Assembly: GCA_017628435.1 (NCBI GenBank)
Contig: JAGBZE010000195.1
Span: forward strand, 1 to 7,648
DNA: 7,648 nt
Direction of reading: 5' to 3'
From: Akkermansia sp.
GTDB lineage: Bacteria > Verrucomicrobiota > Verrucomicrobiia > Verrucomicrobiales > Akkermansiaceae
Shown: positions 1 through 6,115 of the stretch, in pieces
Layout of the letters: each line of letters begins with the position of its first letter
How positions within the stretch are numbered: the stretch's first letter is position 1
Position numbers and translations under genes: made by a program
Notes under the pieces: model-generated
The model's database searches: none
What the model was told of the DNA's origin: nothing
Seen by the model: only the letters and a program-made list of their open reading frames with translations

Positions 1-15
1 CGGTAGTTCCTTTCC

Positions 16-49
16 TGCCGGGTTGAGCATAAGCTCAACCCGGCATTTT
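16..49 (+). terminator. Rho-independent terminator of an upstream gene
   Basis: A perfect 13-bp GC-rich stem (16-28 paired with 33-45) closes an ATAA loop and is followed by TTTT at 46-49. The T-run is on the plus strand only, so it ends a plus-strand gene lying left of the window. It insulates the promoter at 86-121 from upstream transcription. An open frame can be read through it from a TTG at 23, but the hairpin argues against translation starting there. Confidence 0.9.
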
Positions 50-85
50 AATATACAGACTACCAGGACACAAGCACAATTAGCC

Positions 86-121
86 TTGCCTATTCAGTCG
101 AGTTGCTGTATAGTAGCCGTC
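86..121 (+). promoter_or_regulatory. Sigma70-type promoter, probably leaderless, for the 122-1658 unit
   Basis: The -35 box is TTGCCT (86-91, 4/6 matches) and the -10 box is TATAGT (109-114, 5/6), with an optimal 17-bp spacer. Only seven bases separate the -10 box from the ATG at 122. Transcription normally starts about seven bases after the -10 box, so the message would begin at or next to the start codon. The hexamers and spacing are seen directly; leaderless initiation is inferred. Confidence 0.65.
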
Positions 122-532
122 ATGACAAAAGCTCCCTACTTCCTCCTTGCCGCCGTGCCGGGCATCATTGCACCGATATCAGCCCAGCAATCTCAGGAAA
201 GCCTGAGCATCTCCGAATATATGGAAGCTCAGATTGCCATCATCCAGAGCGCCACCGAGCTGCTGAACATCAAGAGCATATCCTCCGCCCCACAGGAGGT
301 GGCAGCCGGCCTCAACCAGCTCACAAGTATCATCCACCAGCTCAGCTCTGTAAAACCCCAGGTAAGAGCTGAGGACAAAGCTCTCATGCAAACTGAATAC
401 GGCCAGCAAGGCCAGGCTGCCGCCACGGCCCTGCACCAGGCCTTGGCAAACACCATCAAAAACAAATTCTATAACAGCCAGGAACTGGCAGAATCCCTCC
501 AGCTCTTTGCCGACGCTCTTCAAACCCTCTAA
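122..532 (+). CDS. Small secreted helical protein of unknown function
   Basis: A protein of 136 residues that I do not recognise. Residues 1-21 look like a Sec signal peptide: a lysine at position 3, a hydrophobic stretch, then P-I-S-A before QQ, a good signal-peptidase I site. The mature part is alanine-, glutamine- and leucine-rich, lacks cysteine and looks almost wholly alpha-helical, so it may be a small periplasmic helical bundle. The frame stays open upstream to a TTG at 23, but that start would lie inside a terminator hairpin and would bury the signal peptide. The ATG at 122 sits seven bases after a good -10 box and is preferred. There is no Shine-Dalgarno sequence. The thioredoxin-like gene follows after 15 bases, so the two are probably cotranscribed. 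The function is open. Confidence 0.75.
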   Translation: MTKAPYFLLAAVPGIIAPISAQQSQESLSISEYMEAQIAIIQSATELLNIKSISSAPQEVAAGLNQLTSIIHQLSSVKPQVRAEDKALMQTEYGQQGQAAATALHQALANTIKNKFYNSQELAESLQLFADALQTL

Positions 533-547
533 TCCTCACATAGTATC

Positions 548-1111
548 ATGTTCAGGTACACACTTACCCTCTGCGTAACACTCCTTTCACTGCTGGCCTT
601 CGCCCCGCTCCCCGGCCTTGCCCAGGATAAAGACACCAAAGCTCCTATCAAGGAAAAGGTCCAGAAAGAAAAGAAGGCAGTCAGCCCCATCATTCCTGCC
701 CTGAAAAAAATCAAGAAAGTGAAGGGGCGAGTCAACGAAAAAGCAGATTACTTCATCTTCCTCTATTCCGCCAGCTGGTGTGGCCCCTGCTGCAGAGAAA
801 TGCCGGAAATTGTCAAAACCTACAAGGATATCAAGAAATCCGGCAAGGTAGACATCGTTCTCTTCTGCCAGGACAACACCATGAATGCCGCCAAGAACTT
901 CGTCAACAATTTCAGAATTAAGTTCCTCACCGTCATGGGTAACGATGACAAGTGCGCCAAGGTTCCCGGCCATGCCCCCTCCGGCGGCATTCCCCACTGC
1001 AACATTGTGGACCGCGCCGGCCGCACCATCATTTCCGGACATCCCGGCAATGTTTTGGAACATTGGAAATCATACACCATCGACAAAGAAAGTGCCGAAA
1101 TCGAAGAATAA
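548..1111 (+). CDS. Secreted thioredoxin-fold protein (TlpA/ResA-like) with CGPC active site
   Basis: A 187-residue exported thiol-disulfide oxidoreductase candidate. Residues 1-25 form a signal peptide ending G-L-A before QDK. A lysine-rich linker (about 28-60) leads into a thioredoxin fold. The active site is SASWCGPCC (74-82), with redox cysteines C78 and C81 and an extra C82. The GGIPHC segment (146-151) supplies the expected cis-proline, P149. Family members reduce or exchange disulfides outside the cytoplasm, using electrons from a DsbD/CcdA-type membrane protein; none is encoded here. Further cysteines at 107, 136 and 151 are unusual for a minimal TlpA and could form structural or regulatory disulfides. 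The gene lies between two other exported proteins, with gaps of 15 and 22 bases and no terminator, so it is probably in one transcript. The cysteine-containing protein downstream is a candidate client. The fold is secure; the physiological substrate is unknown. Confidence 0.9.
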   Translation: MFRYTLTLCVTLLSLLAFAPLPGLAQDKDTKAPIKEKVQKEKKAVSPIIPALKKIKKVKGRVNEKADYFIFLYSASWCGPCCREMPEIVKTYKDIKKSGKVDIVLFCQDNTMNAAKNFVNNFRIKFLTVMGNDDKCAKVPGHAPSGGIPHCNIVDRAGRTIISGHPGNVLEHWKSYTIDKESAEIEE

Positions 1112-1133
1112 AACCAATCTCACTCAACACGAC

Positions 1134-1658
1134 ATGAAGACCTTATCCACTCTGCTGGCCCTGCTTGCCATCCCTGCTCTTCAGGCCTCTCCCATGCCGG
1201 AGAACGCCAAGGTTCTCGCTTCCAACAGCTTTGAAGCCACCTACATGGGGCTCATGGACATCCCCTGCCGCGGCATGACCGCCGATTGCCCCGACAAGTG
1301 CGACCACGCCACCAAGGTTGCCCGCTTCCGTGTGACTAAGAATGTGGACTACTCCCAGAATTCCGAATACGGTGATGAGAAGGTAGCTCCGGGTTCCATC
1401 GTGATGGTGGATGTGAAGAAGCCCACCCCCGGTCAGGATGACGCAGCTATTTTCGAACTGATCGACAAGCTGGAACTCGGCAGCAAGGTCATCATGACCC
1501 AGGAGCACTGCTACGGCGAAATCGGCAATCTGGTGACTCCCTTCCGCCCGGTCACCAAGCTGGAAATCATCCCCGGTGCCAAGGAAGAGATTCCTGCTAC
1601 GGAAGCCCCGGCCGGTGATTACTCCGCCTGCCCCATTCAGCCCCGCATGATGCGCTGA
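1134..1658 (+). CDS. Secreted cysteine-containing protein of unknown function
   Basis: A protein of 174 residues with a signal peptide (1-19, cleavage near Q-A-S). The mature chain has five cysteines: C45, C52 and C56 in a tight CRGMTADCPDKC cluster (spacing C-x6-C-x3-C), plus C126 and C166. Residues 85-150 look beta-rich, including V-A-P-G-S-I-V-M-V-D and E-L-G-S-K-V-I-M-T, suggesting a small barrel, but I cannot name the family. The cluster followed by DH could bind a metal or hold disulfides. The tail (about 150-165) is rich in E, P and A. The frame is open upstream to 885, but that part overlaps the thioredoxin gene in another frame; the ATG at 1134 starts directly on the signal peptide and is preferred. 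It is the last gene before the terminator at 1684-1710. Its position 22 bases after a CGPC protein suggests, without proving, a redox partner or client. Confidence 0.82.
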   Translation: MKTLSTLLALLAIPALQASPMPENAKVLASNSFEATYMGLMDIPCRGMTADCPDKCDHATKVARFRVTKNVDYSQNSEYGDEKVAPGSIVMVDVKKPTPGQDDAAIFELIDKLELGSKVIMTQEHCYGEIGNLVTPFRPVTKLEIIPGAKEEIPATEAPAGDYSACPIQPRMMR

Positions 1659-1683
1659 GCTGAAAAACACAGTCCTTTCATGG

Positions 1684-1710
1684 CATCCCTGCTCCGGCAG
1701 GGATGTTTTT
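1684..1710 (+). terminator. Rho-independent terminator with a UNCG-type tetraloop
   Basis: A perfect 9-bp stem (1684-1692 with 1697-1705) closes a TCCG loop across a C-G pair and is followed by TTTTT at 1706-1710. UNCG loops closed by C-G are known to be exceptionally stable in RNA. It ends the 122-1658 unit 26 bases after the last stop codon. It also lies 14 bases before the next plus-strand start, so that gene has little room for its own promoter. Confidence 0.93.
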
Positions 1711-1723
1711 GCCTACCGGGATA

Positions 1724-2185
1724 ATGAAACGCTACCTTCTCCCCCTGCTTCTATTACCAGCCTGCATGCACCAGCGCATGGATATGCGTATTAACGCACG
1801 GAATATGGAGCAAACCAATGATTTGACTTGCCTTTTCCAGCTAGTGACAGAAGGCCTGCTGGAGGGCGACCTCTCCGGCGTTCTTGAAACACAGCATGAA
1901 GATATCCCCTTTACCCTGAGTATCACCAGCAAAGGAAACGGCACCCTGAACATGCCAGGCGTCAACATTCACTGCTTTGATGCGCATGACAACGGCAGTC
2001 TCTACCCAACGCCCCACTGGGCTGCCGTCCGCATGGTGGATATGAACGCAGATGACTACCCGGACCTGGCGGTGGACTACACCATACTACACACCGGAGA
2101 AAAAGAAGGAGCCGAGACACGCACCACCCGGCGGCATGAGGAGTTTCTCTATTGCCCGGAGGAATCCATTTTCAAGCCCAGATAA
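1724..2185 (+). CDS. Small putative lipoprotein with a DxNxDD calcium-loop-like motif
   Basis: A protein of 153 residues with a lipoprotein signal: K2-R3, a leucine/proline-rich core, then L-P-A-C with lipidation at C14 (the proline in the lipobox is slightly atypical). The rest is probably a mostly beta periplasmic domain with cysteines at 36, 84 and 144. Residues 105-119 contain D-M-N-A-D-D-Y-P-D-L, close to the Asp-rich calcium loop of FG-GAP/VCBS repeat proteins. Only one copy is present, so this is not a full propeller. An in-frame ATG at 1703 falls inside the terminator stem and is rejected in favour of the ATG at 1724, which opens the signal peptide. No convincing promoter is seen; expression may depend on read-through of the terminator. 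The stop lies six bases from the convergent gene's stop. The function is unknown. Confidence 0.75.
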   Translation: MKRYLLPLLLLPACMHQRMDMRINARNMEQTNDLTCLFQLVTEGLLEGDLSGVLETQHEDIPFTLSITSKGNGTLNMPGVNIHCFDAHDNGSLYPTPHWAAVRMVDMNADDYPDLAVDYTILHTGEKEGAETRTTRRHEEFLYCPEESIFKPR

Positions 2186-2191
2186 ACGGCT

Positions 2192-2716
2192 TCACTCCAG
2201 CTCCAGTGGCAACTGGGGCAGATGCTGCACAATTTCTGCGGCAATCTCTTCCACTCGAGCACGCTGCTTCATATCGAACTGAAGCAGGCGATGCATCTGC
2301 CCATGGGCATCCGTAAGCAGCAGCTCCAGTACCTCTGAAATCCTTGTATCACCATCACTGTCGGGCGACGCCTCGAGTTTTTTGCGCAGCAACAAGCGGC
2401 TTCTGCGCCCCAGCTGCACCAGCTTAATCCACTGCCAGCCCCAGAGCTTCCAGTGGATTTCCACGGAGTCTTCCTTCAGCAGCAGATATTTCCTCCCCCA
2501 CAGCACAAAAATCGTTGCCCCCGTACTTCCGATAGCAGGCACCACCGCCATGGTCACAATAAGCCACTTCCACACCGGCTCCTCACATTCCCCCAGCAAG
2601 GCGCCGACCAGAAAAGCCAGCAGAAATGCACTCAGCAGCACCATCAGGCACTTCATGAAGGTGCCCACCGGCTGCCGGAAGTCGATGCTTATATGTCCAT
2701 CTGTATCCTTGCTCAT
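2192..2716 (-). CDS. Two-helix membrane protein with a cytoplasmic beta-rich domain
   Basis: A protein of 174 residues. A short hydrophilic N-terminus (1-19) precedes two membrane helices at about 20-42 and 50-73, giving a helical hairpin with both ends probably in the cytoplasm. The remaining 100 residues look like short beta strands (YLLLKEDSVEIHWKLWGWQW, 77-96; further strands at 107-112 and 128-146) closed by a final amphipathic helix (about 148-168). That order resembles bacterial PH-like (bPH) domains placed after two membrane spans, but this is a resemblance by eye. An in-frame GTG at 2776 would add 20 residues; the ATG at 2716 is chosen because a perfect TATAAT box lies nine bases before it. 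The gene is convergent with the lipoprotein to its left and divergent from the lipoprotein at 2805. The function is unknown. Confidence 0.78.
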   Translation of the reverse strand: MSKDTDGHISIDFRQPVGTFMKCLMVLLSAFLLAFLVGALLGECEEPVWKWLIVTMAVVPAIGSTGATIFVLWGRKYLLLKEDSVEIHWKLWGWQWIKLVQLGRRSRLLLRKKLEASPDSDGDTRISEVLELLLTDAHGQMHRLLQFDMKQRARVEEIAAEIVQHLPQLPLELE

Positions 2717-2753
2717 AACACGTACATTATAGTCAACTCCCCCGACTGTGCAA
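2717..2753 (-). promoter_or_regulatory. Minus-strand promoter with a perfect -10 box, near-leaderless
   Basis: Read on the minus strand, a weak -35 box TTGCAC (2753-2748, 3/6) is followed by a 16-bp spacer and a consensus TATAAT (2731-2726). Nine bases remain to the ATG at 2716-2714. The expected transcription start is within about three bases of the start codon. No Shine-Dalgarno sequence is present in GTACGTGTT. Confidence 0.7.
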
Positions 2754-2767
2754 GGGTTATTATGATA

Positions 2768-2804
2768 TTGACTCACATCCCATTCCTGCTAAAATGAAAC
2801 CAAC
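2768..2804 (+). promoter_or_regulatory. Plus-strand extended -10 promoter, near-leaderless
   Basis: TTGACT (2768-2773, 5/6), a 16-bp spacer, then an extended -10 box TGC-TAAAAT (2787-2795, hexamer 5/6). Nine bases follow to the ATG at 2805, the same geometry as the divergent minus-strand promoter. The two -35 boxes are 14 bp apart, so one factor binding between them could affect both genes; no operator palindrome is obvious. Confidence 0.7.
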
Positions 2805-3443
2805 ATGTTCCGGAAGCTCCTTCTCACCTTTACAGGCCTCTGCTGCCTGAGCAGCTGCATCACATTCAATACAGGCGCCAAGCTCGACAGCATCGGCAAG
2901 GCGGTGCCAATCAATACTTATCGAGAAGAAGAGTCTCTTTTTGAGGTAAACGGGGTAGTCTACCAGGAAATCATGGTGGAATACAGACAGCAGAACCCGA
3001 AACTGATGGGCGTTATCATTTCGCCTTACTATATCAACACCAGGAATCCGACCACGCCTGCACCGGATGACACCGGCGCCCCAACCCCGGAGCTATACCT
3101 TGTGAGGCTCGACAACAAGCTGACAAACGACATGCCTGTATTCATCAAGGCCATCGATTTTGACTACACGAAGGCGAAGCGTGTCAATAAGGATGAGCTG
3201 GCCGTCAGCTACATGGACAGAAGCCATTTCACGAATAAAGTAGATTTCCTCACCCTCACACCGAGCCAGTACGACACCTTTACGCTGGAAGGCCTGCCCA
3301 CCATCCGCACCACGGGCAACAAACTCCGCCTGCCCCTGGCCGTGGCTCTGAGCTATGGCGTGGATTTACCCCTCACCGCCGTGGGATACACCGTGGGTAC
3401 GGTGTTACATCTCATCATGATACCCATCGAACTCCTCCGATAG
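2805..3443 (+). CDS. Putative outer or inner membrane lipoprotein, unknown function
   Basis: A protein of 212 residues. The signal peptide is followed by the lipobox L-S-S-C, with C18 as the lipidated cysteine. The chain is mixed alpha/beta with a proline- and threonine-rich linker at about 82-95. It ends in a hydrophobic tail (about 176-212) containing V-D-L-P-L-T-A-V-G-Y-T. That tail loosely resembles the C-terminal D-L-P-L segment of small lipoproteins of the YceK/DUF1375 type, but the similarity is short and this protein is much longer, so I do not assign the family. The ATG at 2805 lies nine bases after a good extended -10 box. It is transcribed alone or divergently coregulated with the membrane protein at 2192-2716. 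Its TAG stop coincides with the first base of a heptamer repeat array. No terminator follows. Confidence 0.8.
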   Translation: MFRKLLLTFTGLCCLSSCITFNTGAKLDSIGKAVPINTYREEESLFEVNGVVYQEIMVEYRQQNPKLMGVIISPYYINTRNPTTPAPDDTGAPTPELYLVRLDNKLTNDMPVFIKAIDFDYTKAKRVNKDELAVSYMDRSHFTNKVDFLTLTPSQYDTFTLEGLPTIRTTGNKLRLPLAVALSYGVDLPLTAVGYTVGTVLHLIMIPIELLR

Positions 3444-3470
3444 TCAATCGTCATTCGTCAATAGTCAATT
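3443..3470 (+). repeat. Tandem 7-bp repeat array, GTCAATN x4
   Basis: Four contiguous heptamers: GTCAATC, GTCATTC, GTCAATA, GTCAATT. They begin at the last base of the TAG stop of the preceding gene. The next bases (CCCCATT, GTCGCAC) may be decayed units. The same heptamer occurs in reverse orientation at 6110-6144. Short heptameric repeats are known in intergenic DNA of several bacterial phyla; the role here is unknown. Confidence 0.8.
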
Positions 3471-3491
3471 CCCCATTGTCGCACTTGCCGC

Positions 3492-3527
3492 TTGACCGCG
3501 GGCGGGGATTCTGGTACTCTGTGACGA
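3492..3527 (+). promoter_or_regulatory. Extended -10 promoter of the ABC transporter operon, probably leaderless
   Basis: TTGACC (3492-3497, 5/6), a 17-bp spacer, and an extended -10 box TGG-TACTCT (3512-3520; hexamer only 3/6 but with the TGn extension). Seven bases, GTGACGA, then lead into the ATG at 3528. This is the same -35 to ATG distance (36) as the promoter at 86-121. The spacer is very GC-rich. No operator or riboswitch-like structure is seen, and a leaderless message would leave no room for one. Confidence 0.6.
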
Positions 3528-4508
3528 ATGCTCAAAAAACTGCTCAGTTGCCTGCTTCTGGCCTGTGCCCTGCTTCTTGTGGCGGGGTGCAATCAGGAGA
3601 ACCCGGACAGCAAGGTCATCCGCATAGGCGGGTTCCCGAATGTGACCCATGTGCAGGCACTCGTGGCGCGCAATATGAGCCGCCACGGCGAAGGCTGGTT
3701 TGAGCGCTACCTGCCCGGGTATTCCATTGAATGGTACACCTACAACGCCGGCCCCACCGCCATGGAAGCCCTGTTCGGACGCACGGCAGACCTCACCTAT
3801 GTGGGGCCCAGCCCCGCGCTGAATGCCTACGCCGTTTCCGCAGGGCGCGAGGTACGCATCCTGGCGGGAGCCGTAAATGGCGGCGCCGCGCTCATGGTGG
3901 CACCCGGCAGCAGCATCAACACCGCCGCTGATTTCAGGGGACGCAGCATTGCCACGCCCCAGCTGGGCAACACACAGGATGTCTCCTGCCGCGCATGGCT
4001 TTCCCGCAACGGACTGAGCTGCACGCTGGAAGGCGCAGGCGACTGCCGCGTAGCTCCCACCCCGAACTCCATGCAGCTGCAGCTCATGAAACAGGGCGAC
4101 ATTGACGCCTGCTGGACGGTGGAGCCCTGGGTTTCCCGTCTGGAGAGCATGGCCGGAGCCCGTATTCTGGTGCAGGAACCGGATGTTGTCACTACCGTGC
4201 TGGTCGGCCGCGTGGGCTGGCTGAAGCACCACCCGCAGGAGGCCTCCACCCTCATCCGAGCCCACCAGGAGCTCACCCGGTGGATTATCGACCACCCGGA
4301 GGAAGCGCAGGCCCGCGTAGTGGAAGAACTTACCCTGCTGACCCAGGCACCCATGGAGCCCGAGCTGGTGCGCAGCGCGTGGAATCGCCTCAAACTCACC
4401 ACCGATATTGACCTGCCGGGGCTGAAGCAATTTGTAGAAGATGCCCAGGCCGCAGACCTGCTGGACCGCGTGCCGCCGCTGGATGGAATGATTTACAAGC
4501 AAGACTGA
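3528..4508 (+). CDS. ABC importer substrate-binding lipoprotein, SsuA/TauA/NMT1 family
   Basis: A 326-residue binding lipoprotein that should capture an organic anion in the periplasm and hand it to the permease and ATPase encoded next. The signal peptide ends in the lipobox L-V-A-G-C (17-21), with C21 lipidated. The mature protein follows the family from start to end: IGGFPNVTHVQAL (33-45), YNAGPTAMEALF (72-83), ADLTYVGPSPALNAY (87-101), the glycine-rich AGAVNGGAALMV (113-124), ATPQLGNTQDV (142-152), and DIDACWTVEPWVSRL (191-205) at the domain closure. Length is normal. These motifs match the group usually annotated as aliphatic sulfonate binding proteins. Nitrate, taurine, bicarbonate and thiamine-precursor binders share the fold, so the ligand is not certain. 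The ATG lies seven bases after a -10 box. Its TGA stop overlaps the ATPase start by one base. Confidence 0.93.
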   Translation: MLKKLLSCLLLACALLLVAGCNQENPDSKVIRIGGFPNVTHVQALVARNMSRHGEGWFERYLPGYSIEWYTYNAGPTAMEALFGRTADLTYVGPSPALNAYAVSAGREVRILAGAVNGGAALMVAPGSSINTAADFRGRSIATPQLGNTQDVSCRAWLSRNGLSCTLEGAGDCRVAPTPNSMQLQLMKQGDIDACWTVEPWVSRLESMAGARILVQEPDVVTTVLVGRVGWLKHHPQEASTLIRAHQELTRWIIDHPEEAQARVVEELTLLTQAPMEPELVRSAWNRLKLTTDIDLPGLKQFVEDAQAADLLDRVPPLDGMIYKQD

Positions 4509-5317
4509 TGACACAGGAAAAATTACACGAGGAAATACACCACTTCCCCACCGCCAAGCTCAGCATCGAGCATGTGTGCAAGGATTTCGTGACCAAACGC
4601 GGCACGGTGCGCGCGCTGGACGATGTTTCGCTCACCATCAACGAGGGCGAGTTCGTCTGTTTCGTGGGTCCCAGCGGTTGCGGCAAGTCCACCCTGCTCA
4701 ACATCATTGCCGGCCTGGACAAGCCGGACAGCGGTATGGCGCTCATCGATGGCACCCCCATCACCGGCCCGGGACGCGACCGCATGGTCATGTTCCAGGA
4801 GCACGCGCTCTTCCCCTGGCTGGATGTCATCGGCAACGTGATGTTCGGGCTGAAGCAGAAACCGAATCTGACCAACAAGGAACGTCTGGAGGTGGCCAAA
4901 TACTACCTTTACCTGGTGAAGATGGATCGCTTCGCCCACGCCAACATTCATGAGTTGAGCGGCGGCATGCGCCAGCGCGTGGCGCTGGCCCGGTCTCTGG
5001 CACCGAACCCCAAGATTCTGCTCATGGATGAGCCTTTCTCCGCCCTGGATGCCATGACCCGCGAGCAGCTCTATGGCGATATTCAGGAAGTGTGGGCGAA
5101 GCGCCGCAAGACCATCGTGTTTGTGACCCACAACGTGCGCGAAGCCGTGTGCCTGGGCAGCCGGGTCATCCTGTTCTCGCCACACCCTGGACGCGTGCGC
5201 GAGGAGTTCCCCGTGTACCTCGCCCGCCCGCGCAATATCAACAACCACGACCTGGCCGATATTTCGCAGAGCATCACCTCTGCGCTCAAAGGCTACACCG
5301 CCAACGAATCTGATTAA
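4508..5317 (+). CDS. ABC importer ATPase, SsuB/TauB/NrtD family
   Basis: A 269-residue cytoplasmic ATPase that powers the importer. All nucleotide-binding elements are intact and in order: Walker A GPSGCGKST (54-62), Q-loop Q97 in VMFQEHALFPWLDVIGNV, signature LSGGMRQRVALARSL (150-164), Walker B ILLMDEP with catalytic E175, D-loop SALD (178-181) and switch histidine H208. The FQEHALFPW segment is typical of the nitrate/sulfonate/taurine branch. Length is usual, and there is no extra regulatory domain. The ATG overlaps the preceding TGA as TGATG, suggesting translational coupling. The permease starts six bases after its stop. There is no doubt about the family; substrate specificity lies with the binding protein and permease. 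Confidence 0.97.
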   Translation: MTQEKLHEEIHHFPTAKLSIEHVCKDFVTKRGTVRALDDVSLTINEGEFVCFVGPSGCGKSTLLNIIAGLDKPDSGMALIDGTPITGPGRDRMVMFQEHALFPWLDVIGNVMFGLKQKPNLTNKERLEVAKYYLYLVKMDRFAHANIHELSGGMRQRVALARSLAPNPKILLMDEPFSALDAMTREQLYGDIQEVWAKRRKTIVFVTHNVREAVCLGSRVILFSPHPGRVREEFPVYLARPRNINNHDLADISQSITSALKGYTANESD

Positions 5318-5323
5318 ACAGCC

Positions 5324-6115
5324 ATGAAACGCGTTATCATCACCGTCCTCTTTTTCCTGCTGCTCATTCTGGTGTGGGCAGCGCTCACGGGCGACCTGGC
5401 CGCATTCGGGCTGGATATCAGCCTGTGGTCGCCCTACGTACTGCCCCCGCCCAGCACTGTGGGACATTACCTGTGGGATAACACCGTGAACGGCAAAATC
5501 CCGCTGTCCATGCTCATCACACTGCGCCGCCTGCTCATCGGCTATATCATCGGCCTGATTCTGGGTGTGCCGCTGGGCATGCTGGCCGCGCGCTTCCGCA
5601 GCGTGAATGATACCCTGGGCATGCTGGCCCTGGGCTTGCAGGCCCTGCCCAGCGTGTGCTGGGTGCCGCTGGCCTGCATCTGGTTCGGGCAGACGGAATC
5701 GGCCCTGCTCTTCGTGGTCATCATGGGCACGCTGTGGAGTGTGCTGCTCTCCACCCAGAACGGCATGAAGAATGTGCCGCCCATCTATGCCCGCGCCGCC
5801 CGCACCATGGGCTCCAGCCCGCTGCACACCCTGGTGTTCGTAACGCTGCCGGCCTCCGCCCCCTTTGTGGTGAGCGGCATGAAGCAGGGCTGGGCCTTTG
5901 CCTGGCGTTCTCTCATGGCAGCAGAGATTTATGTTTCCGTGGTTTCCGGCTTCGGTATCGGCCAGTATCTGCACTATGGCCGCGAGCTGCAGCGCATGTA
6001 CCAGGTCATCGGCATTATGTTCATCATCATTGCCGTGGGTCTGCTGGCGGATAAGATTCTGTTCTCCCCCGTGGAAGCCTGGCTGCACCGCCGCTGGGGA
6101 ACCAATAAGGATTGA
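5324..6115 (+). CDS. ABC importer permease, SsuC/TauC/NrtB family
   Basis: A 263-residue integral membrane permease that should form a homodimeric channel with the ATPase. An N-terminal membrane helix (about 4-21) is followed by the family motif SPYVLPPPSTV (36-46). Further helices lie at about 62-89, 97-120, 125-143, 170-186 and 225-245. The cytoplasmic EAA loop that docks the ATPase is at 156-175, ARAARTMGSSPLHTLVFVTL, with the conserved glycine G163. MKQGWAFAWRSLMAAEI (186-202) is also characteristic of the family. Length is normal. The start at 5324 is six bases after the ATPase stop and begins MKRV before the first helix. Its TGA stop lies inside the first unit of a heptamer repeat array. 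It is the last transporter component in the operon. Confidence 0.96.
   Translation: MKRVIITVLFFLLLILVWAALTGDLAAFGLDISLWSPYVLPPPSTVGHYLWDNTVNGKIPLSMLITLRRLLIGYIIGLILGVPLGMLAARFRSVNDTLGMLALGLQALPSVCWVPLACIWFGQTESALLFVVIMGTLWSVLLSTQNGMKNVPPIYARAARTMGSSPLHTLVFVTLPASAPFVVSGMKQGWAFAWRSLMAAEIYVSVVSGFGIGQYLHYGRELQRMYQVIGIMFIIIAVGLLADKILFSPVEAWLHRRWGTNKD

Noticed and set aside
23..121. TTG start for the first gene inside the terminator hairpin
   Set aside because: It lies within the terminator stem and would bury the signal peptide. The ATG at 122 has a matching promoter.
885..1133. N-terminal extension of the cysteine-cluster protein upstream of 1134
   Set aside because: It overlaps the conserved C-terminal half of the thioredoxin gene in another frame and would hide the signal peptide.
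1709..1738. TTGCCT-18-TACCTT as a promoter for the lipoprotein at 1724
   Set aside because: Transcription would start inside the gene beyond its signal-peptide start, and no usable in-frame start follows at the right distance.
2717..2776. GTG start adding 20 residues to the minus-strand membrane protein
   Set aside because: It would place the perfect TATAAT box inside the coding sequence. The ATG at 2716 has the promoter spacing seen at other genes.
3464..3476. Small inverted repeat CAAT-TCCCC-ATTG as a terminator after 3443
   Set aside because: The stem is only four A/T-rich pairs with no T-run. It is better explained by the heptamer repeat.
3465..4514. A 349-codon minus-strand frame opposite the substrate-binding protein
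   Set aside because: It is a shadow of a full-length, motif-rich gene, with the same biased composition and no promoter or domain.
4523..6088. A 521-codon open frame on the minus strand opposite the ATPase and permease
   Set aside because: It is antisense to two genes with complete family motifs. The translation is His/Gln/Gly/Ala-rich, with no recognisable domain, which is what the complement of GC-rich codons gives.
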